Shown here one piece after another: positions 51,970 to 59,708 of a stretch of 64,000 bases of DNA. The first letter of the stretch is position 1. Every line of letters starts with the position of its first letter. The translations under genes and the position numbers were made by a program. A model generated the notes under the pieces. The model made no database searches. It was not told the origin of the DNA and saw nothing but the letters and a program-made list of their open reading frames with translations. The stretch comes from Bacteroides sp. 214 (GTDB taxonomy: Bacteria > Bacteroidota > Bacteroidia > Bacteroidales > Bacteroidaceae): contig NZ_QVML01000002.1 in assembly GCF_010501015.1 (NCBI RefSeq), forward strand, positions 1 through 64,000, read 5' to 3'.

Positions 51970-54417
51970 TTATTCTTCTCCTATTTTTATTTTCTCCACC
52001 GCTCTTACTATCAATCCTTCTTCGGTCACCCCTTCAATAATAACTGTATAGGTCGTATAATAATCTGCCGAATAGAAGTCGAAAGAGGCTTTCCCCTCTT
52101 CGTCTGTTATTACATCGGGTTTCCAGAAGAGAGTGGTACGGATGTCGATCGTATTATGGTTTGGCGTCTTCGTGTCATAGCGAGGCGCATAAAATGCTAC
52201 CGGCTTTTGTATGCCGAGTGGGGTTGTGGTTTTGATGTTAAACTGTTCGCCGTGGGCTCTATCTTCCGGTGCCTTCATGATAATACTGATAACTCCTGTA
52301 TCCCGATCGCTCCGTGGGAAAGCACTGAGAGCTATCTTATCGTTGAATACATCAATTTGGTATATATCTTCCACCGGTATGTCGTTGATGTTAAAGTCTC
52401 TGCCCATGCGCATTCCATCAACATAAACCATTGGGGTTGTTTCATCTATAAAAGAGCCGGGTCGACCGTACAGCCCAACCTCACCAGTAGGAGATATCTT
52501 TACCTTTGGCAACCCCCAAAGAGCCTGATTTGTTGCTCTGGGACGCTTTTTCTTGATTGCCTCACTATTAATTGAACGTGTTGCAAAACTAGAGAAATAA
52601 GGCATTTTATCCTTCATTTTATCTACTTTGTTTGCTGTGATTACTACTTCGTCGAGTTGGATGCTGCGCATTTTCTCGTTATAGGTATGTTCGCGTTGCA
52701 TTACTTTGGGTGCATAAGAACTATGGTTGGCAAACGTGGTAATCTCTTCTTTGCGATGAGGTAACTTTTTTAGTATTGGATAGGTAGTCTCGTCTAGTAG
52801 TAGCTCTACGGTTTTCTTCCCTTTATTGCTTAAGGCTTGCACAGCGTAAGTAGTGCTATCGGGAAGTTCAAAGCCACCAAAACAAAATCTTCCGTTTTCA
52901 TCGGTTAATGCTTTACCGGTCACATATTTCTTATGCGCAAGAAAGTTTACCTCGGTTTTTACCACCGGATGATTTGACACCAATGTTTTTACCATCCCCG
53001 ATATTGTTTGGCTAACTTCTGCCTGTATAGCAGGCTCGGTGAACTCCCCTTTTACAACTTTGGGTATATCGTAGCGTCTCCATCCATGTGTCAGCATCAG
53101 GCAATCAAGCGCTTGTGTGCGTTCGGCATCATTGTTTTCAAAATAATAACCGGGCGATGCTATGTAGCCGTTTAACTCCGAAGTCAGCAACAGGCTGGAG
53201 AGTATGGTGGGAGCTGTGCCATCGTACACAATATCTTCATCATCGGTAATGGCAACAGATAGGTTGGAGAGTAGGGGAATAGCATCTTTGTCTGACACTG
53301 ATAGCTCGCAAGAAATAAGCTCCCGCTTGTCATAGACTATTTTGTTCGTAGAAAAATCTATTGTAGTTGTTTCGTAGTTCTTGGAGAAAAAGAGGCGTTC
53401 GCTTAGCGGGTTCAGTTGTTCATCGAGCAAGAGGAATTGGATAATTCCTGCAGGTAACTCGTCGAGACGGAAAGAGATTGCTTTTTCTTCATCCCACTCC
53501 TCAAAATGAAACAGTCCACCTTTACAATGTGCCAGTAGGTAATGTTTCTCTTGTGTGTTCGCTTCTGTAGCATGTAGTTTATTCAGGAGTAACATATTCT
53601 TTCGTGCGGTGCAGCTAAGCGCAAAAACATTAGGCTGTGCTGCAGGTAGCTTAAATGTTTTGCTTGTTCCTTGGTGGTTGGTGCAACGCAGTGAATACGT
53701 TTCGCCTGTTTTGCTGAAAAGTGAAAAAGTTCCCATGCCTTCGTGCAGGGTGTTTACTTCCAACACCTCCTTACCGCTACTGTCTATTACCCAGCCTGTT
53801 ATTATCTCTGCATTACCATCTTCGTCCAGTGCTTTGAACGCTACCATACTTCGCTCGCCTGCCGGTATATTTCCTCCTTCGGGGAAAAAGTACACTTCGT
53901 AGTCTTTCTTTTTTGCTGGCTTTGTATCCTTGGAATCTTCTTCTTTTTCTTCACGTACTTTTACACTGGGCACCACATGAATCTTCTTCCGAAAGAAATA
54001 CTCCTTTCCTTGGTTCTCCATGTGTTTGCTGTAGGCACAGAGAGTATATGCCCCTGCGGGAGTTTCTGTTGGTAGTTTGATATACCCGTGATACATATCA
54101 TTTTGCGGAGCAATCATCACACGTTGTATCAAGGTGTCGGCTGGTGCTATGAGTTCTACATATACATACCTGCTTTGCTGCAAGTATTGATGATGATAGG
54201 CATCCACAAGGTAGGCTTTGAACCATATTTTTTCGGCAGGGGAGTATAGTTCCCTGTCGGTATGCAAGTGTACTTTCTCTTGCGGAAACAGATTTAGTTG
54301 GGTTGAAAAATTGGTTGCTATGCTATCGCGCAGATTATCTATGGATTGTTGCGCGTAAAGTATTTGAGTTAGCAACAGAGTAAATAAGAGTAGGAGAGTT
54401 TGTTTCTTGTTTTTCAT
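51970..54417 (-). CDS. MG2-like/TonB-plug outer-surface protein, copy 1
   Basis: Exported protein of 815 aa, near-identical over most of its length to the next gene downstream (33 bp away), including the MG2-like N-terminus and the PDVITDEEGKASFDFYSADY C-terminus. The plug segment (about 610-725) is strongly divergent: TNQALWGLPKVKISPTGEVG, MVYVDGMRMG, YQIDVFNDKIALSAFPRSD-RDTGVISII, lacking the usual GPDA and GAGG turns. It lies under the operator promoter at 54438-54496. The pair plus the propeller lipoprotein at 48325 likely form one unit. A surface binding or docking role is inference. Confidence 0.82.
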   Translation of the reverse strand: MKNKKQTLLLLFTLLLTQILYAQQSIDNLRDSIATNFSTQLNLFPQEKVHLHTDRELYSPAEKIWFKAYLVDAYHHQYLQQSRYVYVELIAPADTLIQRVMIAPQNDMYHGYIKLPTETPAGAYTLCAYSKHMENQGKEYFFRKKIHVVPSVKVREEKEEDSKDTKPAKKKDYEVYFFPEGGNIPAGERSMVAFKALDEDGNAEIITGWVIDSSGKEVLEVNTLHEGMGTFSLFSKTGETYSLRCTNHQGTSKTFKLPAAQPNVFALSCTARKNMLLLNKLHATEANTQEKHYLLAHCKGGLFHFEEWDEEKAISFRLDELPAGIIQFLLLDEQLNPLSERLFFSKNYETTTIDFSTNKIVYDKRELISCELSVSDKDAIPLLSNLSVAITDDEDIVYDGTAPTILSSLLLTSELNGYIASPGYYFENNDAERTQALDCLMLTHGWRRYDIPKVVKGEFTEPAIQAEVSQTISGMVKTLVSNHPVVKTEVNFLAHKKYVTGKALTDENGRFCFGGFELPDSTTYAVQALSNKGKKTVELLLDETTYPILKKLPHRKEEITTFANHSSYAPKVMQREHTYNEKMRSIQLDEVVITANKVDKMKDKMPYFSSFATRSINSEAIKKKRPRATNQALWGLPKVKISPTGEVGLYGRPGSFIDETTPMVYVDGMRMGRDFNINDIPVEDIYQIDVFNDKIALSAFPRSDRDTGVISIIMKAPEDRAHGEQFNIKTTTPLGIQKPVAFYAPRYDTKTPNHNTIDIRTTLFWKPDVITDEEGKASFDFYSADYYTTYTVIIEGVTEEGLIVRAVEKIKIGEE

Positions 54418-54437
54418 TTGTCGTATTTTTATTGTTA

Positions 54438-54496
54438 CAAATATATAGTTATTGCCTCTTTACTGCAATTTTTCATTGTCACAATTATTGTCACAA
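54438..54496 (-). promoter_or_regulatory. Operator-promoter of the MG2/plug unit
   Basis: On the minus strand: TTGTGA (54491-54496) and TTGTGA (54479-54484), 12 bp apart but continuing CAAT instead of GGCA, then 9 bp, ATTG (54466-54469), 20 bp and TATATTTG (54438-54445). A mirrored pair on the plus strand (54508-54513, 54520-54525) completes an inverted repeat, as in the lepB region, but no -7 box follows on that side. Confidence 0.78.
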
Positions 54497-54594
54497 TGTA
54501 TTTTTCTTTGTGACAATTCTTGTGACAAAAGATTTTTCTGTTATTTCCCACAAATATGCAGACGTAAAATAGAATTAGAAGTTGTTTGTTTTGT

Positions 54595-54682
54595 GACTGT
54601 TTATTGCTACACTTCTGACTCTGTTTTACATCATATTTGACTGTGTTTTAGTATAAAACTGACTCTGAAAATCTCAAAAAAA
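54595..54682 (+). repeat. 22-bp-period array (array E)
   Basis: GACT(G/C)TG-type motifs start at 54595, 54617, 54639 and 54661, exactly 22 bp apart; typical unit GACTGTTTATTGCTACACTT plus CT. Same family as array B, and likewise directly before the hairpin element. Confidence 0.7.
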
Positions 54683-54685
54683 TAG

Positions 54686-54785
54686 TTGTGAAGACCCTGT
54701 GAAGGCAAAAAGAGGAGGTCTTCACACGTAACTAATTTACTGTCATTCGATTACAGCTTTTTGTGAAGGTGAAGACCTATTTAGT
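54686..54785 (+). repeat. Dispersed hairpin element, copy 2
   Basis: Begins TTGTGAAGACCCTGTGAAGG and forms AGGTCTTCAC/GTGAAGACCT (54716-54725 with 54769-54778) with an inner CTGT/ACAG pairing. It is flanked by array E on the left and array F on the right. No reading frame longer than background covers it. Confidence 0.72.
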
Positions 54786-54848
54786 AAAAGTGTATTTGGA
54801 GTGTATATCAGCCATTGAAAGCGAATTTATTTTTGCTTATATCTTGCG

Positions 54849-54958
54849 GATCGTTTGCTTATGGCTCGCGGACTGTTTGCTTATGGCTTACGGACTGTTT
54901 GCTTATGGTTCACGGGTCGTTTGCTTATGGCTCACAGACCGTTTACTTATGGCTTAGA
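54849..54958 (+). repeat. 22-bp-period array (array F)
   Basis: Five units aligned on GTTTGCTTATGG start at 54853, 54875, 54897, 54919 and 54941, exactly 22 bp apart; typical unit GACTGTTTGCTTATGGCTCA plus CG. Shares TATGGCT and GGGTCGT with array C read on the other strand. Ends about 55 bp before the LysE-type gene. Confidence 0.72.
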
Positions 54959-55014
54959 CACGAAAAAACGTTAAGGTATAACCCTATGTCGTAAAAATAT
55001 GCGATATTTGCGGA

Positions 55015-55674
55015 ATGTTAGGTTTTGAGGTTACTGCAATAGAGTTACTGATTAAGGGCATTATCATAGGTGTTGTTGTTTCAGCACCAATGGGACCGGT
55101 AGGAGTGCTTTGCATACAGCGTACATTGAATAAAGGACGCTGGTATGGCTTTATTACAGGACTTGGAGCTTCGCTAAGCGATATCATTTATGCACTCGTT
55201 ACGGGTTATGGCATGAGTTTTATTTTTGATTTTATTACCAATAAAATCTTTTATCTGCAACTATTGGGTAGCGCCATGCTATTGGCATTTGGCTACTATA
55301 CGTTTCGAACTAATCCGGTGAAGTCTATTCGTCCGGCATCTTCCAACAAAGGAACTTATTTTCATAATTTCTTAACAGCATTCTTCGTAACACTTTCCAA
55401 TCCGCTTATTATATTCCTTTTTATTGGGCTCTTTGCGCGCCTTACTTTTGTGCATCCCGATATACCGCTGGCGGAACAACTTATAGGTTATGCCGCCATT
55501 GTGCTCGGAGCTATCAGTTGGTGGTTTGGCATCTCTTTCTTTGTGAATAAGGTGCGGGCACGCTTTAACCTGCGTGGCATCTGGCTGATAAATCGCATCA
55601 TAGGCATTGTTGTGATGGTGGTGTCGGTACTTGGTTTTATATTTACGCTCCTTGGGGCATCTTTATATTGTTGA
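55015..55674 (+). CDS. LysE family amino-acid exporter
   Basis: Inner-membrane exporter of 219 aa with six hydrophobic segments and family motif VVSAPMGPVGVLCIQRTLNKGRWYG near the N-terminus, plus FFVTLSNPLIIFLFIGLF in the middle. LysE/RhtB proteins export basic or small neutral amino acids; the substrate here is not known. A near-match -7 box (GATATTTG) lies just before the ATG. It overlaps or abuts the DUF4924 gene, which starts 2 bp downstream. Confidence 0.88.
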   Translation: MLGFEVTAIELLIKGIIIGVVVSAPMGPVGVLCIQRTLNKGRWYGFITGLGASLSDIIYALVTGYGMSFIFDFITNKIFYLQLLGSAMLLAFGYYTFRTNPVKSIRPASSNKGTYFHNFLTAFFVTLSNPLIIFLFIGLFARLTFVHPDIPLAEQLIGYAAIVLGAISWWFGISFFVNKVRARFNLRGIWLINRIIGIVVMVVSVLGFIFTLLGASLYC

Positions 55675-55676
55675 CG

Positions 55677-56234
55677 ATGTTTATTGCACAGCAGCTCAGA
55701 GAAAAAAATATTGCCGAATACCTTATATATATGTGGCAGGTGGAGGATTTAATCCGTGCCGCTGGTTTTGATGTAGAGAAAATTTGCCAAACGGTTGTTG
55801 CTGGTGCTACTCTCGACGAAGAACAACAAAAGGCTTTGGAGGGGTGGTATGCCGATTTGATACAAATGATGCGCGATGAAGGTGTTACTCAAAACGGACA
55901 CTTGCAGATAAATAAGAATGTGATAATTAACCTCACGGAACTACATACTAAGCTTTTGGCTACCTCTGCTTTTCCTTATTATAGCGCGGCTTACTACAAA
56001 GCATTGCCGGTTATTGTAGAATTGCGTAGCCGGAGTGGTAGTGCTGAAACACCCGAATTGGAAACATGTTTCGATGCGCTGTATGGCGTGATGTTGCTTA
56101 GGCTACAGAAAAAAACAGTTAGCGCAGAAACTACCAAAGCCATCAATATAATCAGCAGCTTTCTTTCCATGCTTGCCAATTACTATGACCGCGAAAGAAA
56201 AGGGGAGCTGGATTTCGGTAGAAGCAACGATTAA
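55677..56234 (+). CDS. DUF4924 family protein
   Basis: Soluble, mainly helical protein of 185 aa (MFIAQQLREKNIAEYLIYMWQVEDLIRAA; ALYGVMLLRLQKKTVS; ISSFLSMLANYYDRERKGEL). The family is Bacteroidetes-specific with no assigned function. The ATG at 55677 is preferred to a TTG at 55668. Directly after the LysE-type gene and 110 bp before rfbD; this neighbourhood looks like the conserved housekeeping order seen in Bacteroidales. Confidence 0.82.
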   Translation: MFIAQQLREKNIAEYLIYMWQVEDLIRAAGFDVEKICQTVVAGATLDEEQQKALEGWYADLIQMMRDEGVTQNGHLQINKNVIINLTELHTKLLATSAFPYYSAAYYKALPVIVELRSRSGSAETPELETCFDALYGVMLLRLQKKTVSAETTKAINIISSFLSMLANYYDRERKGELDFGRSND

Positions 56235-56344
56235 CAATTAAATAACGTTAATAATTTTCTGGATTTCTGTAAATATGTGAATCGAAACGTACTTTTGTAT
56301 GTTTATGAATTTACCGCCAATTTCGATTATTAGTAGTTGTATAT

Positions 56345-57208
56345 ATGAATATCTTAATAACTGGGGCAAATGGGCAATTAGGTAATGAGTTGAAGCTCTT
56401 ATCTAAGAAATATCCGGCACATAGCTACTTCTTTACAGATGTAGATGAGCTTGATATAACAAATGAAAAAGCGGTCTATTTGTTTGTCATGGAGCATAAT
56501 ATAAAGATGATTATCAATAGCGCTGCCTATACTTCCGTAGATGCTGCTGAAGATAATCCAAAGGCGTGCCATGCTGTGAATTGCGACGCTCCCCGTGTCC
56601 TTGCGAGTGCTATGCAGAATCGCAACGGATTTATGATTCATATATCTACCGACTATGTATACGATGGTAAACTGAACAGACCCTATGTGGAGGAAGATAA
56701 AACCAACCCACAATCGGTATATGGAGCCACCAAACTGGCAGGCGAAGACAATGTGATTGAAAACTGTAAAAAATCAATTGTGATACGCACGGCGTGGCTT
56801 TATTCTGCTTTCGGAAGTAACTTTATGAAGAGTATGATAAAGTTGGGCAAAGAACGCGATACACTGAATGTGGTTTACGACCATATAGGTGCTCCTACTT
56901 ATGCGGGAGACTTGGCGCAGGTTATTTTCGATATTATTGAAAAAGGATTTGATACTGGTATTTATCATTACAGTAACGAAGGAGTTTGTTCTTGGTACGA
57001 TTTTGCTGTAGCTATTCATCGCGAAGCAGGAATAAAAAACTGCAAGGTATCTCCCATACTTTCCAAAGATTATAAGACCAAAGCGAAACGTCCTGCTTTC
57101 TCTGTGCTCAATAAAGCAAAGATAAAAGAAACATACCACATAGAAATACCACACTGGCAAGACAGCTTGGCTAAGTGTATCAGGGAGTTGAAAAAACAAG
57201 AGAAATAA
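56345..57208 (+). CDS. rfbD: dTDP-4-dehydrorhamnose reductase
   Basis: Short-chain dehydrogenase of 287 aa that makes dTDP-L-rhamnose, the last step before rhamnose is added to surface polysaccharide. NAD(P)-binding loop TGANGQLGNEL (6-16), INSAAYTSVDAAEDN block, STDYVYDG, and catalytic YGATKLAGE (Tyr-x-x-x-Lys). rfbA, B and C are not nearby. A 13-bp hairpin without a T run follows. Confidence 0.94.
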   Translation: MNILITGANGQLGNELKLLSKKYPAHSYFFTDVDELDITNEKAVYLFVMEHNIKMIINSAAYTSVDAAEDNPKACHAVNCDAPRVLASAMQNRNGFMIHISTDYVYDGKLNRPYVEEDKTNPQSVYGATKLAGEDNVIENCKKSIVIRTAWLYSAFGSNFMKSMIKLGKERDTLNVVYDHIGAPTYAGDLAQVIFDIIEKGFDTGIYHYSNEGVCSWYDFAVAIHREAGIKNCKVSPILSKDYKTKAKRPAFSVLNKAKIKETYHIEIPHWQDSLAKCIRELKKQEK

Positions 57209-57225
57209 GTATATACTAAAGCACT

Positions 57226-57274
57226 AATGTGGGTGTGTCAGAAGATTTAAGTAGTCTTTTAACACACCCACATT
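57226..57274 (+). other. Hairpin between rfbD and prfC
   Basis: A perfect 13-bp stem (AATGTGGGTGTGT, 57226-57238, with 57262-57274) encloses a 23-base loop. It lacks a T run, so it is a weak terminator at best; it may protect the rfbD mRNA or regulate prfC. The GGGTGTGTCA core recurs in the hairpins at 58886 and 59204. Confidence 0.5.
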
Positions 57275-57287
57275 ACAATAAACAGTT

Positions 57288-58859
57288 ATGATAAATGAAA
57301 TAGAAAGAAGACGCACCTTTGCCATTATCGCACATCCCGATGCGGGTAAAACCACCTTGACAGAAAAGTTACTGCTTTTCGGAGGGCAAATTCAAGTGGC
57401 AGGTGCTGTGAAAAGCAACAAGATAAAGAAAACAGCTACCAGCGACTGGATGGAGATTGAGAAACAACGTGGTATCTCGGTAACTACCTCCGTCATGGAG
57501 TTCGATTATAAAGACTATAAAGTAAATATCCTCGATACTCCCGGTCACCAAGACTTTGCCGAAGATACCTTCCGTACACTGACTGCCGTAGATAGTGTAA
57601 TTATTGTAGTAGATGGCGCCAAAGGGGTAGAAACGCAAACACGAAAACTGATGGAAGTTTGTAGGATGCGTAAAACACCGGTTATTATCTATGTAAACAA
57701 GATGGACCGTGAAGGGAGAGATCCGTTCGACTTGTTGGATGAACTGGAAGAGGAACTGAAAATCGCGGTTCGTCCGCTTTCGTGGCCAATTGATCAGGGA
57801 GTGCGATTCAAAGGGGTTTATAACATCTACGAGCAAAAACTAGACCTGTACCAATCGTCAAAACAGGTAGTAACAGAAAAGGTATTGGTAGATATTAACA
57901 GCGAAGAGTTAGATAGCCAAATAGGCGAGGGGCTTGCCGAAAAGCTACGTTCCGACCTGGAGTTAATTGTTGGTGTGTATCCTGAGTTTGATAAAGAGGA
58001 GTATCTGAGAGGAGATTTGGCTCCGGTATTTTTTGGTTCCGCTTTGAATAACTTCGGAGTACAAGAGTTGCTGGATTGTTTTGTGGAAATAGCTCCTAGC
58101 CCTCGTTCTGTGCAAGCGGAAGAGCGTTTGGTAAAACCCGAAGAGCCTAAGTTTACTGGTTTCATCTTTAAGATAACAGCTAATATCGACCCTAACCACC
58201 GCTCTTGTGTGGCTTTCTGTAAGGTTTGTTCGGGTAAGTTCGAACGTAATGCGCCTTATAAACATATACGCCACAATAAAACGATGCGTTTTTCGTCGCC
58301 CACTCAGTTTATGGCGCAACGCAAAACTACAGTCGATGAGGCTTGGGCAGGAGACATTATTGGCTTACCCGATAGCGGTGGTACTTTTAAGATTGGCGAT
58401 ACGCTGACCGAAGGGGAACTATTGCATTTCAAAGGTTTGCCGAGTTTCTCGCCAGAGATGTTTAAATACATTGAAAATGCCGATCCTATGAAGCAAAAGC
58501 AATTGGCAAAAGGTGTTGACCAACTGATGGATGAGGGTGTGGCACAGTTGTTTGTAAACCAATACAATAATCGTAAGATTATCGGAACGGTAGGTCAACT
58601 GCAATTTGAAGTGATTCAATATCGTTTGCTGAACGAGTATAATGCTTCGTGTAGATGGGAACCGTTGAGTCTTTATAAAGCTTGCTGGATAGAGAGTGAT
58701 GATCCGCAGGAATTGGAAGCGTTTAAGAAACGCAAGTATCAGTTTATGGCAAAAGACCGGGAAGGACGCGATGTGTTTTTGGCAGATAGCGGATATGTAT
58801 TGCAAATGGCGCAAATGGACTTTAAGAACATACGCTTTCACTTCACAAGCGAATTCTAA
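57288..58859 (+). CDS. prfC: Peptide chain release factor 3
   Basis: GTPase of 523 aa that removes RF1/RF2 from the ribosome after termination. G1 [15 protein letters not shown] (16-30), switch [15 protein letters not shown]4 [16 protein letters not shown], followed by domains 2 and 3. RF3-specific [20 protein letters not shown] distinguishes it from EF-G. Monocistronic with a terminator at 58886. Confidence 0.97.
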   Translation: MINEIERRRTFAIIAHPDAGKTTLTEKLLLFGGQIQVAGAVKSNKIKKTATSDWMEIEKQRGISVTTSVMEFDYKDYKVNILDTPGHQDFAEDTFRTLTAVDSVIIVVDGAKGVETQTRKLMEVCRMRKTPVIIYVNKMDREGRDPFDLLDELEEELKIAVRPLSWPIDQGVRFKGVYNIYEQKLDLYQSSKQVVTEKVLVDINSEELDSQIGEGLAEKLRSDLELIVGVYPEFDKEEYLRGDLAPVFFGSALNNFGVQELLDCFVEIAPSPRSVQAEERLVKPEEPKFTGFIFKITANIDPNHRSCVAFCKVCSGKFERNAPYKHIRHNKTMRFSSPTQFMAQRKTTVDEAWAGDIIGLPDSGGTFKIGDTLTEGELLHFKGLPSFSPEMFKYIENADPMKQKQLAKGVDQLMDEGVAQLFVNQYNNRKIIGTVGQLQFEVIQYRLLNEYNASCRWEPLSLYKACWIESDDPQELEAFKKRKYQFMAKDREGRDVFLADSGYVLQMAQMDFKNIRFHFTSEF

Positions 58860-58885
58860 GTACACCTTATTATATATAACAAAGC

Positions 58886-58917
58886 GGGTGTGTCAAAAAC
58901 GATACACTCTCTTTTTT
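58886..58917 (+). terminator. Terminator after prfC
   Basis: GGGTGTGTC (58886-58894) pairs with GATACACTC (58901-58909) using two wobble pairs, followed by CTTTTTT. Confidence 0.75.
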
Positions 58918-58975
58918 GCAAAAGTCTGAACTATCTCAATATCAGGCTTCGTTATAGGGTGTATCAAACGTCAAA

Positions 58976-59177
58976 GCGCTGACAGCGCGACATACTTAGC
59001 CTAGGGTCAGGGAGCGAAGCGAGTGCAGCCCTGGGTTTTGGAATCGCCAACATGAATTCAAGCTCTGTAAGAGCGACACGCTATTGGCTTTTAGTGCCGT
59101 TCTTTCAGAACTCTTAGCTTATGGTAGTCACTGTCCTGGGGTTTTACCCCAGTCTAAATATGTCAGGCTTTCAGCCT
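58976..59177. repeat. REP-like cluster of short hairpins
   Basis: Short stems of the type NNNCT-N3-AGNNN follow one another: GCGCT-GAC-AGCGC (58976-58988), GCTCT-GTA-AGAGC (59062-59074), GTTCT-TTC-AGAAC (59099-59111) and AGGCT-TTC-AGCCT, together with CTGGGG-TTTTA-CCCCAG near 59135-59151 and CCTAGGG/CCCTGGG. Flanked by direct repeats ACAAAGCGGGTGTGTCA (ending at 58895 and 59220). This explains the 415-bp stretch 58860-59274 without genes. Confidence 0.65.
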
Positions 59178-59203
59178 TCTGCTTGTAGATATAATTATAA
59201 AAA

Positions 59204-59249
59204 ACAAAGCGGGTGTGTCAATCTCTTCGTTTTGATACACCCGCCTTGT
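59204..59249 (-). terminator. Terminator after rpmE2
   Basis: A 17-bp stem with two wobble positions (59204-59220 with 59233-59249) followed on the minus strand by GTTTTTTAT. Lies 26 bp after the rpmE2 stop codon. Confidence 0.88.
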
Positions 59250-59274
59250 TAATAGCTGCTTTGAAGCAAGCTAC

Positions 59275-59526
59275 TTATTTTTTACGGTTACCGTAGCGGC
59301 TCATGAATTTATCAACACGTCCTGCAGTATCTACCAGTTTAGATTTTCCTGTGTAGAAAGGGTGAGAAGTGCTGGAGATTTCAAGCTTTACCAACGGATA
59401 AGTTTCACCTTCAAACTCGATAGTTTCTTTAGCGTTGATTGTTGATTGCGACAAGAACATATCTCCGTTTGACATATCTTTGAATACTACCGGACGATAT
59501 GATTCAGGATGAAGACCTTTTTTCAT
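59275..59526 (-). CDS. rpmE2: 50S ribosomal protein L31, type B
   Basis: Ribosomal protein of 83 aa with [30 protein letters not shown] and [29 protein letters not shown]. It lacks the CxxC zinc cysteines of the A form, so it is the zinc-independent B type. A TATCTTTG -7 box lies at 59599-59606. The transcript ends at the hairpin 59204-59249. Confidence 0.97.
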   Translation of the reverse strand: MKKGLHPESYRPVVFKDMSNGDMFLSQSTINAKETIEFEGETYPLVKLEISSTSHPFYTGKSKLVDTAGRVDKFMSRYGNRKK

Positions 59527-59708
59527 TTCAGTATCTGTTTTATAATTATTATTTCGTTACTATTTGGTAATAGTGTGTAATGGTTACTTTAGAGTGCGCA
59601 AAGATAACGCTTTTGTTCGAACAAAGAAAAAAAGTGGATTAAAAAAACTATTTCTCATTTTTTTTGATGACTTTTGTTGACGATAAATCAATTAATTAGC
59701 AATCTTTT

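Noticed and set aside
51949..52575. 208-codon frame opposite the MG2/plug gene
   Set aside because: Antisense shadow; a similar frame appears opposite the paralogue at 49486 simply because the two genes are homologous.
49516..54417. TonB-dependent receptors
   Set aside because: A plug-like segment is present, but the N-terminus is macroglobulin-like and there is no C-terminal beta-barrel.
54508..54566. Fifth operator-promoter on the plus strand
   Set aside because: The TTGTGA pair and a TTTC box are correctly spaced, but no TAnnTTTG lies 20 bp further and no gene follows within 400 bp.
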